DNA of 32,491 bases from Bryobacterales bacterium (GCA_016789905.1 JAEUQC010000209.1:1-32491), one strand, 5' to 3'. Counted from the stretch's first letter, positions 23,845 to 32,295 are shown. Program-made: numbers and translations. The notes: generated by a model from the sequence alone, not told the origin.

Positions 23845-24927
23845 ATGCGACTGACGCGGCGCGCGCTGTTGGCGGGGACTGTGTTGACGGCCGGGCCGGT
23901 GATGCGGACGGGCGTGGGGGCGGCGACTAAGGACAAGCCGCAATCGAAGTTGTGGGCGGCGCATGGGGCGTGGTGGGCGCTGCTGCCGGCGGGCGAGGGT
24001 GCGGCACTGTGGAAGCGGGAGGCGGGAGGGTGGCGGAGGGAGAGTCATCTGGATGGCTATTTCCGCGGGCTGCCGGGGCAGGCAGACGCGATGCCGAGCG
24101 GCGGCGGGGCGGCGGCGGTGCTGGTGGAGGCAGGGCGACTGGCGGTGGCGCGGCTGCGGTGGGATGAGGCGCGGCGGCGGTACGAACCTGGCGCGGAGCC
24201 AGTGGTTATTGAGGAGCACAAAGGTATCGAAACGGCGACGATCGCCGAGGCGGGCGGAAGGCTGTGGATCGCGTACAACTCCGGGAGGCATATGTGGGTT
24301 CGCTCGTCAGGGGCGTGGGGACGGGCGACTCGGGTGACGTTGCGCGAGGCGAAGGACGACGATATTTGCCAGATCGTTGTTTTCGCGGGAGGGGTAGGCG
24401 TTATTTGGTCCGACCAGGCGGAGGATGCGGTCTTCCTACGGCGGCACGCAGAAGACGGGTGGAAGGAACCGGAGGCGGCTGAGCGCGGGGGCAACACAGC
24501 CGACGACCACATCAGCACCGCCGTGGCAAGGGACGGGACGCTGTATGTGGCGACGAAGAACTCCGTAGATACGCTGGACCGGCCGCAATTGGTGTTGCGT
24601 GTGCGGAGCCCGCGCGGGGAGTGGCGAAACATGCCGTACGCACGATTGACGGCGACCGAGGGCCCGACGCGGCCGATTGCGATGCTGAGCGCCGATGAAC
24701 GGACGCTGCACCTGCTGCACACGGTGGCGCGGCGCGGGGTGAAGCCGGCGGCGAGCGCGATTGTACTGCTATCAACCGCGGCGGCGGCGCCAGATGTGGG
24801 AGGCACGCCTCGGGTATTGATTGACGGCGGCGGGCAGATTAACAACGTCACCGGCCCGAAGCGGGGCGGGGGTCTGGTGCTGGCGTCGGACGAGAATGGC
24901 GGTATTTACGAGGCGCTGGTGCGGTAG
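23845..24927 (+). CDS. exported beta-propeller-like protein of unknown function
   Basis: A 360-aa protein beginning 4 bp after the PIG-L deacetylase gene. The N-terminus (MRLTRRALLAGTVLTAGPVM) is a Tat-like or Sec signal. The mature part consists of repeated beta-rich segments with Trp and Asp motifs (GGRLWIAYNSGRHMWVRS, GGVGVIWSDQAEDAVFLRRH, DGTLYVATKNSVDT, ADERTLHLLHTVARRG), a spacing typical of six- or seven-bladed propellers such as BNR/sialidase-like or lectin proteins. No sialidase Asp-box (SxDxGxTW) is clear, so enzymatic activity is not claimed. The end of the gene is duplicated 157 bp downstream. Coding support is good because the frame is long, the start is tightly spaced and the third-position G bias matches the neighbours. 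Confidence 0.75.
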   Translation: MRLTRRALLAGTVLTAGPVMRTGVGAATKDKPQSKLWAAHGAWWALLPAGEGAALWKREAGGWRRESHLDGYFRGLPGQADAMPSGGGAAAVLVEAGRLAVARLRWDEARRRYEPGAEPVVIEEHKGIETATIAEAGGRLWIAYNSGRHMWVRSSGAWGRATRVTLREAKDDDICQIVVFAGGVGVIWSDQAEDAVFLRRHAEDGWKEPEAAERGGNTADDHISTAVARDGTLYVATKNSVDTLDRPQLVLRVRSPRGEWRNMPYARLTATEGPTRPIAMLSADERTLHLLHTVARRGVKPAASAIVLLSTAAAAPDVGGTPRVLIDGGGQINNVTGPKRGGGLVLASDENGGIYEALVR

Positions 24928-24963
24928 AGCCGGGAGAGTATGCTGCCCGGAATCTTCCCAGCG
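24855..24963 (+). repeat. direct repeat unit 1 (end of propeller-like gene)
   Basis: It matches 25012-25120 at a constant offset of 157 bp with roughly 85-90% identity by eye. The core GACGAGAATGGCGGTATTTA and the following GAGGCGCTGGTGCGGTAG are identical in both. This unit contains the last codons and stop of the propeller-like gene, followed by a short frame MLPGIF that resembles the TonB receptor start. Confidence 0.9.
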
Positions 24964-25011
24964 GGGCGGGCGGATATACGGGAGTGACGTGGGTTTCGAG
25001 TGACTCACGGA

Positions 25012-25120
25012 CCCGCGGCGGGGCGGGGGTCTGGTGCTGGCGCCGGACGAGAATGGCGGTATTTACGAGGCGCTGGTGCGGTAGAATCGCGAGAGTATCA
25101 TGCCCGGGATCCTACTAGCG
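25012..25120 (+). repeat. direct repeat unit 2 (upstream region and start of the TonB receptor gene)
   Basis: The second copy of the 24855-24963 unit. It includes a silent copy of the propeller gene tail, then the start ATG of the TonB receptor at 25100. It carries TAGAAT at 25082-25087, a -10-like hexamer, where unit 1 has TAGAGC. Confidence 0.9.
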
Positions 25121-28100
25121 ATTTTATTGACCGTGGCCGTATTTGCGCAGTCGAGCGCGGGCGGCGGCTCCATTCAAGGAACAGTAAAGGACCCAACCGG
25201 GGCGGTGCTGCCGGGGGCGAAGATATCGATTCGGCACCTGGGGACGGGGCAGACGACGAGCACGGTGGCCAATGCCGAGGGGTTCTTTGCCACGCCGCCG
25301 CTGAACATCGGCGCGTATAAGGTGCGCGTTGAGATGACAGGGATGAAGGCGTGGGAGAGTGAGTTGGCGCTGGAGACGGGGCGCATCGCCTCGATAGAGC
25401 CAGTGCTTGTTCCGGGGCAGGTGACGGAAACGATCCAGGTGACCGATTCGGTTCCGCTGGTGAATACGACGGACCCGACGGACGCCTCAACATTGGATTC
25501 GCAGCGGATAAAAGAGTTGCCGATTAATGGGCGCAATCTGAATACGCTGCTGGCCAATGTTACTCCCGGGGTGGAGGATTCCGACGGGGCGGGCGGCTCC
25601 ATTCGGGTATCCGGACTGATGAGCTATTCGACGGATTATGTGCAGGACGGGGCGGCGGCAAACAATCGCGAATTCGGGGGGTCGGCGAATTTGCAGGGGC
25701 TGGAATCGATAGGCGAGGTGCGGGTGGAGACGAGCACATCGTCGGCGAAGTATACACGGCCGACGTCGGTGATTGTGTCGACCAAATCGGGATCGAACCG
25801 GTTGCAGTTCGCGGTGTTTGAAACGCATCGCAACAACGCATTCGGGGTGGCGCGGGCGCGGCAGGATGTGTTTTTGGATGGCCGGCCGTTCCAGACGCCG
25901 AAGCTGATCCGGAACGAGTTCGGCGGGTCGGTGGGCGGCCCGATTGTGATTCCTTCGTTTGGCGCGAATGGAAAGAAAACGCTCTACAACGGGCGGAACC
26001 GGAGCTTCTTCTTTTTCACACGGGAGGGCAGCGAGTGGGTGCAGGGGGTGACGCGGGATTTCCGGGTGCCGACAGCGGCGATGCGCAGGGGCGATTTCAG
26101 CGGACTGATCGACCAGCAGGGCCGGCTGTTGCAACTCTACGACCCGGAAACGACGCGCTTCGAGGAGTTTCCGAACGGCCGGCTGGTGACGGTGCGGGAC
26201 CGGTTCGAGAACAATCAAATTCCGATGAACCGGCTGAATCCGCTAACAAAGCGGCTTTTCGAAATCACGCCGATGCCGACCGACATCACCAATCCGCTGG
26301 CGGTAACGAACCTGCGGATGGTGGTGCCGACGACGGCGTACCCGAACCTGAGCGACGCACCGACGGTGATCCGGATTGACCATAAATTCACGGACAAAGA
26401 CAACTTCTTCGTAAAGCTGAACGGGGGCACGCGCAGTTCGCACTACATGGGCACGGCGAGCAACAACGGTCCGCCGACGCTAAATAAAGAGGCCAACGTG
26501 ACGTACAATCCGGTGACCGGCCGATCGGTGGCGCTGAGTTGGATCCACACGTTTTCGGCGGGCTTTTTCGTGGAGACGCTGGCGAACCGCACGTGGCAAC
26601 TGTCGTTAACGGTGACGGGGCCGGAGCAGAAAGACTGGTCAAAAGAACTGGGGCTGCCGAATCCGCTGGGCGAGATCGGGTGGCCTAACATAACGGGCAC
26701 CGGACTTACTAACTACAACCTGATTGAAGGAGACAACCGGCGGCAGCTCTATAGCATGATCTCCAACTTGGAGCAGAACTATAGCCTGATCCGGAAGAAA
26801 CATAACATCGCGTTTGGGTTCCGGGCGCATGACGAGAAGCAGCATCTGCTGCCGGACCAGGGGGCGATATCGGGATCGGTGGCGTACAGTCCGTTATCGA
26901 CGGCACTGGAATCGTCAACCCTGGGCACGGCGGTGAACCCTGGGACGACGCCGCAGACAGGGCATGAAATGGCATCGATGTTCCTAGGGTACGCAGGGAC
27001 GTACACGGTGGGACTGAAGCGAGGAACGATGCGGGTGCGCGAGCGGAATTACGGGCTGTACCTGCAAGATAGCTGGCGGGTGAACCGGCGGCTGACGCTG
27101 ACGCCGGGAGTGCGGTGGGACATCAACCCGGCGTTCACGGAACAGAACAATCTACTGACGGCGTTTGACCTGAAGAGTAAATCGATTCAACTGCCGGAAT
27201 CGCTTCAGTATTATTACGATTTGGGAGTTACGAATCCGCGTATTGTAGAGAATTTCCAGCGCGTGGGGATGTCGTTCAAGAGCGCCGAGGAACTGGGCAA
27301 GCCGAAGCAGCTATTCCCGTCGAACCTATACGACATCGCCCCGCGCGCCGGGTTCGCTTATAACATCACAGAGGGGAATCATCCGTTTGTGATCCGCGGC
27401 GGGTATGGACTGTACCTTTCGGCGGTGCCGATGCGGACGCTGCTGGCGCAGTTTTCCAGCCTGGCTCCGTTCCGCGCAACGTATACGTACAATCCGAACG
27501 CGGCGGCGCAGAGCCCCGATGGAATTCCGAACTACCAGATCCGGACCCTTCCCGATGTACAGACGGGCGTCAACAGCGACGGACTGATAGACCTGAACAA
27601 CCCAACGTCGCTGGGCCGCGGGCAGGGTGTAGTGGCGATGGACGGGAAACAACCGTCGTTGCGAATTCATGAATGGAACCTTGCGCTGGAGAAGCAACTG
27701 GCGCCATCGACGGTAATTCGCATCACCTACAAGGGTAAACACGGGGTGAACGCCGACCAGCTTTTCAACATCAACCCGCAGGCGAATGACTACATCTACT
27801 ACCTGACGACCGGCCGCGCCACGCCGACAGGAGAGTTCGCGAGCGTTCTGCGACGGCCGTTTGACCAGAATGCGTACACCGACATCCGGATTCTGCAGCG
27901 TTCCGGGTATATCAATTCTTCGACGTGGGCGCTGGAGTTTGAACGGCGATTCCGCAACGGGCTGGGCATTCAGGCGTTTTATACGCTGACCAATTCGCTG
28001 CGTTTGGCGGGCAACTCGTTTCGGGACGATCAATCGTCAGCGGTGTCGGCGTACCTGCCTGGGACGGTTCCGACCGACTTCCGGGAACTGAACCGATTTC

Positions 28101-28882
28101 TCTTTTATGACCGGGACACGGGCGTGCCGAAGCACCGCATCCGGTGGAACTGGAGCTACGATCTGCCGTTCGGAAAGGGGAAGCCGCTGGCGAGTAACGC
28201 GCGCGGGTGGCTGCAAACGCTGATCGGGGGATGGCACATGCGGGGGACGGGGACCGTTGTCAGTTCCTGGTTCTCGATGCCGACGGGCGACTGGGGCGAA
28301 ATGGGCAAGTTCGAAACGTACCGGAACAAGCACAAGATTCTGGACTGCCGCGCCACGCCGGAGCTTTCACGAAATCCGGCGGACGAGCGCTGCATAGAAG
28401 GCTACCTTTGGTTCAACGGATACATTTCCGAGCGCTACATCAATAGCCGCAACGCCGCCGGACTTCGGAATGGGGTGTTCGGACTTCCGGAAAATTACCA
28501 ACCGGCACAGAAACCGATCAATCCCTGGCCGAAGGGCGGGAGGCCCACCGACCCGAACAACGCCGACTACGATACCGATTTCGTGTATCTTCCGCTGCAG
28601 ACCGGCGGCGTGGTGCGAGTGGCGCACGATACGGGTTTGCACCCATGGCGCAACCAGTACCGGCTTGGGCCATTCAATTGGACGATGGATTCTTCGATGG
28701 GCAAGTACTTCTCGTTCACGGAACGGACGCGAGTGCGATTGAATGTGGACGTTTTCAATGTCTTCAACGTACAGGGTCTGGTGGTTCCCACGGCGGAGGG
28801 GATATCGAGCCTGGCAACGTCGTACGCCGGGTTCGGCATACGCCCGCGCCAGTTGCAACTTTCGGCCCGATTCGAGTTTTAG
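25100..28882 (+). CDS. TonB-dependent receptor (Oar-like) with N-terminal carboxypeptidase-regulatory-like domain
   Basis: A 1260-aa outer-membrane receptor. Residues 1-17 are a short Sec signal (MPGILLAILLTVAVFAQ). Residues about 22-105 form a carboxypeptidase-regulatory-like beta-sandwich (GGSIQGTVKDPTGAVLPGAK, VANAEGFFATPPLNIGAYKV). A plug domain follows at about 125-250 (RIKELPINGRNLNTLLANVT, GSIRVSGLMSYSTDYVQDGA), then a large 22-strand-type barrel ending in LQLSARFEF with the terminal Phe used for barrel assembly. This architecture is greatly expanded in Acidobacteria and is thought to import or bind oligomeric nutrients using TonB energy. The substrate is unknown. The start lies inside the second unit of a 157-bp-offset duplication. 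A terminator-like hairpin follows 23 bp after the stop. Confidence 0.95.
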   Translation: MPGILLAILLTVAVFAQSSAGGGSIQGTVKDPTGAVLPGAKISIRHLGTGQTTSTVANAEGFFATPPLNIGAYKVRVEMTGMKAWESELALETGRIASIEPVLVPGQVTETIQVTDSVPLVNTTDPTDASTLDSQRIKELPINGRNLNTLLANVTPGVEDSDGAGGSIRVSGLMSYSTDYVQDGAAANNREFGGSANLQGLESIGEVRVETSTSSAKYTRPTSVIVSTKSGSNRLQFAVFETHRNNAFGVARARQDVFLDGRPFQTPKLIRNEFGGSVGGPIVIPSFGANGKKTLYNGRNRSFFFFTREGSEWVQGVTRDFRVPTAAMRRGDFSGLIDQQGRLLQLYDPETTRFEEFPNGRLVTVRDRFENNQIPMNRLNPLTKRLFEITPMPTDITNPLAVTNLRMVVPTTAYPNLSDAPTVIRIDHKFTDKDNFFVKLNGGTRSSHYMGTASNNGPPTLNKEANVTYNPVTGRSVALSWIHTFSAGFFVETLANRTWQLSLTVTGPEQKDWSKELGLPNPLGEIGWPNITGTGLTNYNLIEGDNRRQLYSMISNLEQNYSLIRKKHNIAFGFRAHDEKQHLLPDQGAISGSVAYSPLSTALESSTLGTAVNPGTTPQTGHEMASMFLGYAGTYTVGLKRGTMRVRERNYGLYLQDSWRVNRRLTLTPGVRWDINPAFTEQNNLLTAFDLKSKSIQLPESLQYYYDLGVTNPRIVENFQRVGMSFKSAEELGKPKQLFPSNLYDIAPRAGFAYNITEGNHPFVIRGGYGLYLSAVPMRTLLAQFSSLAPFRATYTYNPNAAAQSPDGIPNYQIRTLPDVQTGVNSDGLIDLNNPTSLGRGQGVVAMDGKQPSLRIHEWNLALEKQLAPSTVIRITYKGKHGVNADQLFNINPQANDYIYYLTTGRATPTGEFASVLRRPFDQNAYTDIRILQRSGYINSSTWALEFERRFRNGLGIQAFYTLTNSLRLAGNSFRDDQSSAVSAYLPGTVPTDFRELNRFLFYDRDTGVPKHRIRWNWSYDLPFGKGKPLASNARGWLQTLIGGWHMRGTGTVVSSWFSMPTGDWGEMGKFETYRNKHKILDCRATPELSRNPADERCIEGYLWFNGYISERYINSRNAAGLRNGVFGLPENYQPAQKPINPWPKGGRPTDPNNADYDTDFVYLPLQTGGVVRVAHDTGLHPWRNQYRLGPFNWTMDSSMGKYFSFTERTRVRLNVDVFNVFNVQGLVVPTAEGISSLATSYAGFGIRPRQLQLSARFEF

Positions 28883-28905
28883 TTTAAAGCGCCGGGTCGA
28901 ATCCC

Positions 28906-28930
28906 CCCGCCTTTCCGGGCGGGCTGTTTT
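28906..28930 (+). terminator. Rho-independent terminator after the TonB receptor gene
   Basis: A six-base-pair stem CCCGCC / GGCGGG with loop TTTCCG (28906-28923) is followed by CTGTTTT. It lies 23 bp after the stop at 28882. Confidence 0.65.
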
Positions 28931-29094
28931 CAGCCACAGTGCTTCTGAAGCCGGAGTTCGGCGAGGCAGAACCGACGTGCAGTTAGCGGCTACGTTGGAG
29001 AGTGAGGGTTCGCGGGGGCATCGCGCCGGTCCACGGCGGGAGTACTTGTTTGCTGCTTCAACTGCGCCCGGCGATATTCAATCGCCATCCAAGC

Positions 29095-29115
29095 CCACCA
29101 GCTTTAGGCAGGTGG
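29095..29115 (+). mobile_element. possible relic of an IS200/IS605-type right end hairpin
   Basis: CCACC-A-GC, loop TTTAG, GC-A-GGTGG gives a 7-bp stem with one A.A mismatch, preceded by AAGCC and followed by TTGTTTA. This resembles the conserved subterminal hairpin (GCCCACnGGCTTTAGCCnGTGGG type) at right ends of IS200/IS605 elements and TnpB-associated guide RNAs. No tnpA or tnpB frame is present nearby, so at best this is a remnant. Confidence 0.3.
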
Positions 29116-29201
29116 TTGTTTAGCGGTCCGCTGGCCGCGTTCGCAATAAGGTACGAAAGTACTATCGCCGCGCGGCACCGTCAGCCATATTGCTGAGCGG
29201 A

Positions 29202-29223
29202 CTAAGGTAGAGCGCTACTTTAG
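29202..29223 (+). other. strong tetraloop hairpin, role unknown
   Basis: CTAAGGTAG - AGCG - CTACTTTAG forms nine consecutive pairs (one G.U) with a 4-nt loop. A second imperfect hairpin, AGCCCACT-CGGC-AGT-gc-GGGCT, overlaps its end (29222-29243). No poly-T follows. It could be part of a small RNA or a 5' leader of the PEP-CTERM gene. Confidence 0.4.
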
Positions 29224-29329
29224 CCCACTCGGCAGTGCGGGCTATCTTTAGTTAAACAACAGACTATTCCGTTTCCTCACGGCGGCGAATGGCGGTACGT
29301 TCGCGGCTCCAGCAGATCTCGGCGTTGTT

Positions 29330-29343
29330 TATATTCGCGAATA
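29330..29343 (+). promoter_or_regulatory. candidate -10 box overlapping a 12-bp palindrome, upstream of the PEP-CTERM gene
   Basis: TATATT (29330-29335) overlaps the perfect palindrome TATTCGCGAATA (29332-29343). A repressor binding the palindrome would block a promoter here. The palindrome ends 16 nt before the GTG start at 29360. No -35 match was seen. Confidence 0.35.
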
Positions 29344-29359
29344 AAGAGGGTCTTTGACG

Positions 29360-30043
29360 GTGTTACGAACTCATAAAAACAAATTAGCGATGGCGGTGCT
29401 GGGAGTTTTCCTGGCGATGAGCCCGGCGGAAGCCGCGACGATAACCTACACGGCGGGATTGCCGATTGCCGAATCGACGACGGACATCAATGAGACGATG
29501 TCGCTGAGCCTGTTTAATCTGCCTGGCGTGCTGACTGGGGCGGTGCTGGAGATTTTCGGGTCGGGCACGCAGTCGGTATCGCTGACCAACAATTCGGTGA
29601 ATGCGCAGACGGCACGGGCGACACAGTCGATCAGCCTCATGTTTGGGAGCAACCTGGTTGCGGTGGCGAGCTATCTGGTGGATGAGTTAACGCTGGAATC
29701 GATCATTCCGCTGCTGAGCTATGCGCCGGGACAGACGCGGACATTTGGTCCGGTGGTTGACTCCGATACGATCAGCTACGACATGGTGGCGGCGCTGGGC
29801 TCGCTGAGCGGACCTGGGACGTTTGATGTAACGTGCCAGAGCCTGGCGGGATTGAACCTGGTGGGTGGCGGCGGCAACCTGTCGTCGACGCAGACGACGC
29901 TGGCCGGATGCGGAGCGCGGATCACGTACACGTATGACGCGGTTCCGCCGACTGGGGATGTGCCGGAGCCATCGACTTGGATGATGGCGGGGCTGGGTGC
30001 GGCGGGACTGGCAGCGGGAAGACTGCGCCGGAAGTCGTCGTAA
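29360..30043 (+). CDS. PEP-CTERM sorting-signal protein, exported
   Basis: About 227 aa. The C-terminus VPEPSTWMMAGLGAAGLAAGRLRRKSS is a standard PEP-CTERM signal: PEP motif, hydrophobic helix, basic tail. It is recognised and cleaved by an exosortase, and the protein goes to the surface or extracellular matrix. The N-terminus has a Sec signal ending near SPAEAA. The mature part is Thr/Ser/Gly-rich and beta-like, without a known domain. I chose GTG at 29360 because AGAGGG (29345-29350) is 9 nt upstream; a TTG at 29354 is only 3 nt from it. An ATG at 29390 would shorten the signal. No exosortase gene is in the window. It stands alone, downstream of the hairpin-rich region. Confidence 0.88.
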   Translation: MLRTHKNKLAMAVLGVFLAMSPAEAATITYTAGLPIAESTTDINETMSLSLFNLPGVLTGAVLEIFGSGTQSVSLTNNSVNAQTARATQSISLMFGSNLVAVASYLVDELTLESIIPLLSYAPGQTRTFGPVVDSDTISYDMVAALGSLSGPGTFDVTCQSLAGLNLVGGGGNLSSTQTTLAGCGARITYTYDAVPPTGDVPEPSTWMMAGLGAAGLAAGRLRRKSS

Positions 30044-30068
30044 GCGGCCGAAGCAGGGAGTGGCAAAG

Positions 30069-30097
30069 GCGGGGTTGCGGTGTTAGCGCAACCCCGC
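30069..30097. terminator. bidirectional terminator hairpin between convergent genes
   Basis: A perfect 11-bp stem GCGGGGTTGCG / CGCAACCCCGC with a 7-nt loop GTGTTAG. The stop codon of the minus-strand TIM-barrel gene (30083-30085) lies in the loop. On the minus strand CTTTG follows the stem; on the plus strand CTTCGG. Confidence 0.7.
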
Positions 30098-30979
30098 TTC
30101 GGCTGCCCAGGTGAGGAAACGCTGGGCGCAGCGGTCAAGGTTTTCGAGCGAACCGCCACCGATGAGGGGCGAGCACATTTCGTAAGCGATGGTTCCGCGG
30201 AAGCCGCTGCGATGGAGAGCGCGGAGGAAGAGTTGGTAATCGATGAAGCCTTCGCCCATGGGAACGGCGATGACGGCAGGGGTCTGGGGCTCGTAGTTGA
30301 TGAGTTGGGGTTGGTACTTGTAGCGGGGGCGAAGCTGATAGTCGGCGATGGTGGTGTGGATGGTGTGAGAACCGAGGCGGCCGGCGGCGGTTTCGATATC
30401 GACGCCCTGGAGGGCGGGGGCCCAGGCGTCGTAGAGCGCCTTCAAATGGGGCGACTGGATGGCGTGGAGAATATCGTGCATCGCCTCGTAGCCGACGCCG
30501 ATATCGTGGTGGTTCTGGAGGCCGAGGGTAATGTTGAAATCCCCGGCGCGCCGGGCGGCTTCGGCAAGAGTGGCGACGACCAGGTTCCATTGCTCGGGGA
30601 AACTGGCGTGGGGATATTCGTAGCCGGTAAAGACGCGGACGACGGGAATGCCGAGATCGTGGGCAAGCCGGCAAAGTTCGGTGAGATAGGCGAGTTGGAT
30701 TTCCTTGTGCGGGATATCACGGCGATCGAGGCCAGCGGTTAGATCGCAATAACCGGCGAGTACATTGTGATGCAAGTTGGCGGCGCGGAGACGGTCGCGG
30801 AGAGCGGCCCGTTGGGAGGGGTCGTAATCGAGCGGCGAGACATGGGGGCGTTTGGCCATTAGCATGATGCCGTCGTAGCCGAGGGATGCGGCTTTGACGA
30901 GGAAATCATCGACGGAGAGAAAGGCTTGGCCCCAGAGGCCGGCATAGCTTACGGAGTGGAGAAGGAGCGGATGGTGCAT
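30083..30979 (-). CDS. sugar phosphate isomerase/epimerase-like TIM-barrel protein
   Basis: A 298-aa protein of the xylose-isomerase-like TIM-barrel (AP_endonuc_2) superfamily. The pattern of strands and metal ligands is visible: SLGYDGIMLMAKRPH near residue 35, GIPVVRVFTGYEY near 110, FNITLGLQNHHD near 150 (canonical E replaced by Q in LGLQNH), ALYDAWAPALQG near 185, HTIHTTIADYQL near 205, and GTIAYEMCSPL near 265 with the terminal Glu ligand. Typical members isomerise or epimerise sugars, or act on myo-inositol derivatives, using a divalent metal. There is no signal peptide, so it is cytoplasmic. The ATG at 30979 has TACCGT five nt upstream and no Shine-Dalgarno sequence. It lies 26 bp after the 31006 gene on the same strand, so co-transcription is possible. 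Confidence 0.85.
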   Translation of the reverse strand: MHHPLLLHSVSYAGLWGQAFLSVDDFLVKAASLGYDGIMLMAKRPHVSPLDYDPSQRAALRDRLRAANLHHNVLAGYCDLTAGLDRRDIPHKEIQLAYLTELCRLAHDLGIPVVRVFTGYEYPHASFPEQWNLVVATLAEAARRAGDFNITLGLQNHHDIGVGYEAMHDILHAIQSPHLKALYDAWAPALQGVDIETAAGRLGSHTIHTTIADYQLRPRYKYQPQLINYEPQTPAVIAVPMGEGFIDYQLFLRALHRSGFRGTIAYEMCSPLIGGGSLENLDRCAQRFLTWAAEAGLR

Positions 30980-31005
30980 GGGTTACGGTAGAAGCCCATG
31001 GTACC

Positions 31006-32013
31006 CTACGCCACGGCCGGACGCGCCGGGCGGAACAGACCCAGCGTGAATTGTCCATAGTCCATCTGGGCGGTGACGGCACGAGCGCCCGGGCCGAGAA
31101 CGGATTCCAGACCACGCTCAATGCCGGCGGCGAACGACTCGGCGGTTTCGGGGTCGCGGAAGGCCTCGGCAGCGCCAGTGGAAACCGCGTGCTGGAGGCG
31201 GTCCCGGTAATCGAAGAGAGGGTTGTACATCCACACGGGCAGGGGCTGAATATCGATATCGAAATCGAAGCTGGCGCGGACGTTGTTATATGCAAGGCGA
31301 TGACCGGCAATGCCGAGATCAAGCTCAATGAGCAACTTCATGCGGGCGAGGTGGATGGGGAAGCTGCCGATGAGTTCCGTGCCGTCACCGGAAAAGCCGA
31401 TTTCCAGACGGAGAGTGCCGCCGGGGTTGGCGACCGAGCCGGGGAGAAGGCGGAAGCGGACGGAGTTGCTATTGATGGCGCGGACAAATTCCGACACACG
31501 GATGGCGGGAAGGAGCGGAGGGGAGACATCCCGATCGATGGAGGGGAGTGTGAAGTGAAAATCCCGGAGATTGAGTTCCGGGGCGAAACAGACGCGAGAG
31601 GCATTGGCGCCATGGAGCAATCGCACATTGGTATCGGCGAGCAGTTTGGCGGCGATTGACTCCAGCAGATGGGACGGAAGATTCCGCTGCGAGAGATCGC
31701 CGGGGCCAGGGTAGGAAGCTACGATAGCGAGGTATTGCGGCCGGGTATCGCAATTGAGGACACGGGCGGTCCAGAGGCCAGAGGACGGCGTGGCGTCGTA
31801 TTCGAGAATCGCCAGAAGGCCGAGGCCGTCAGAGTCACGGAACGAGACGGGATGGGCGGCGCCGGGCGGGTAGAGTTCAACGCGGAAGCGCGCGAGGCGG
31901 CGAACGGTGGCAATGAGCGTCAGGCGGCCGGGGCGGACAAGGGGAAGCGGTAGGTCGAACGAGTGGCCGGGGGCGAGTTCCCGGGCGCCCTGGATGGATT
32001 CTGGGATATGCAT
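31006..32013 (-). CDS. hypothetical protein
   Basis: A 335-aa protein I do not recognise. An upstream TTG at 32031 is in frame, but the ATG at 32013 is preferred; neither has a clear Shine-Dalgarno sequence. Residues about 8-105 (ELAPGHSFDLPLPLVRPGRL, RFRVELYPPGAAHPVSFR, SGLWTARVLNCDT) have the strand pattern of a small beta-sandwich like pre-peptidase C-terminal domains. Residues about 130-250 are another beta-rich region (SNSVRFRLLPGSVANPGGTL, IDLGIAG-type strands), and the C-terminal 70 residues are helical. No signal peptide or membrane helix is seen. Coding support is the long open frame with C-ending codons matching other minus-strand genes on this side. It may be co-transcribed with the TIM-barrel gene. 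Confidence 0.7.
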   Translation of the reverse strand: MHIPESIQGARELAPGHSFDLPLPLVRPGRLTLIATVRRLARFRVELYPPGAAHPVSFRDSDGLGLLAILEYDATPSSGLWTARVLNCDTRPQYLAIVASYPGPGDLSQRNLPSHLLESIAAKLLADTNVRLLHGANASRVCFAPELNLRDFHFTLPSIDRDVSPPLLPAIRVSEFVRAINSNSVRFRLLPGSVANPGGTLRLEIGFSGDGTELIGSFPIHLARMKLLIELDLGIAGHRLAYNNVRASFDFDIDIQPLPVWMYNPLFDYRDRLQHAVSTGAAEAFRDPETAESFAAGIERGLESVLGPGARAVTAQMDYGQFTLGLFRPARPAVA

Positions 32014-32200
32014 GGTGGAGTATCTATGCAAACCAAATTACGGAAACCGCGGGGCAATTCGATCATGGAGAGGTCAATAAAAAGTCAGTAAGTTGTCAGG
32101 AGGGCGTGGTTAAGCGGAGCCGCGGCTGAGGGCGCGGGGCGTAACTCGTTGCAGCCGTGGTGGAGTGTGTGGAGGTGTTGCGCGACTTGGCGGGGTTTAT

Positions 32201-32242
32201 GTGTTGCATGTGGGATTACCCGGCGCGCGGCTTGTGGCGGGG
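32201..32242 (+). repeat. 42-bp direct repeat, copy A
   Basis: It starts GTGTTGCATGTGGGATTACC and matches copy B (32332-32373) at about 40 of 42 positions, 131 bp apart. Confidence 0.9.
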
Positions 32243-32295
32243 GCGCGGGTGGAACAGGGGCGTAATCCATTGTGGGGGTGGGGATGCCGCGCGTC

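Larger units (their letters stand above)
28883..29359. other. gene-free, hairpin-rich intergenic region
   Basis: About 480 bp with no convincing gene. It holds a terminator after the TonB gene, a hairpin resembling an IS200/IS605 right end (29095-29115), a 9-bp tetraloop hairpin (29202-29223), an imperfect hairpin at 29222-29243, and the candidate promoter and palindrome of the PEP-CTERM gene. The base composition is lower in GC than its neighbours. It may be decayed mobile DNA or encode a small RNA. Confidence 0.5.
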
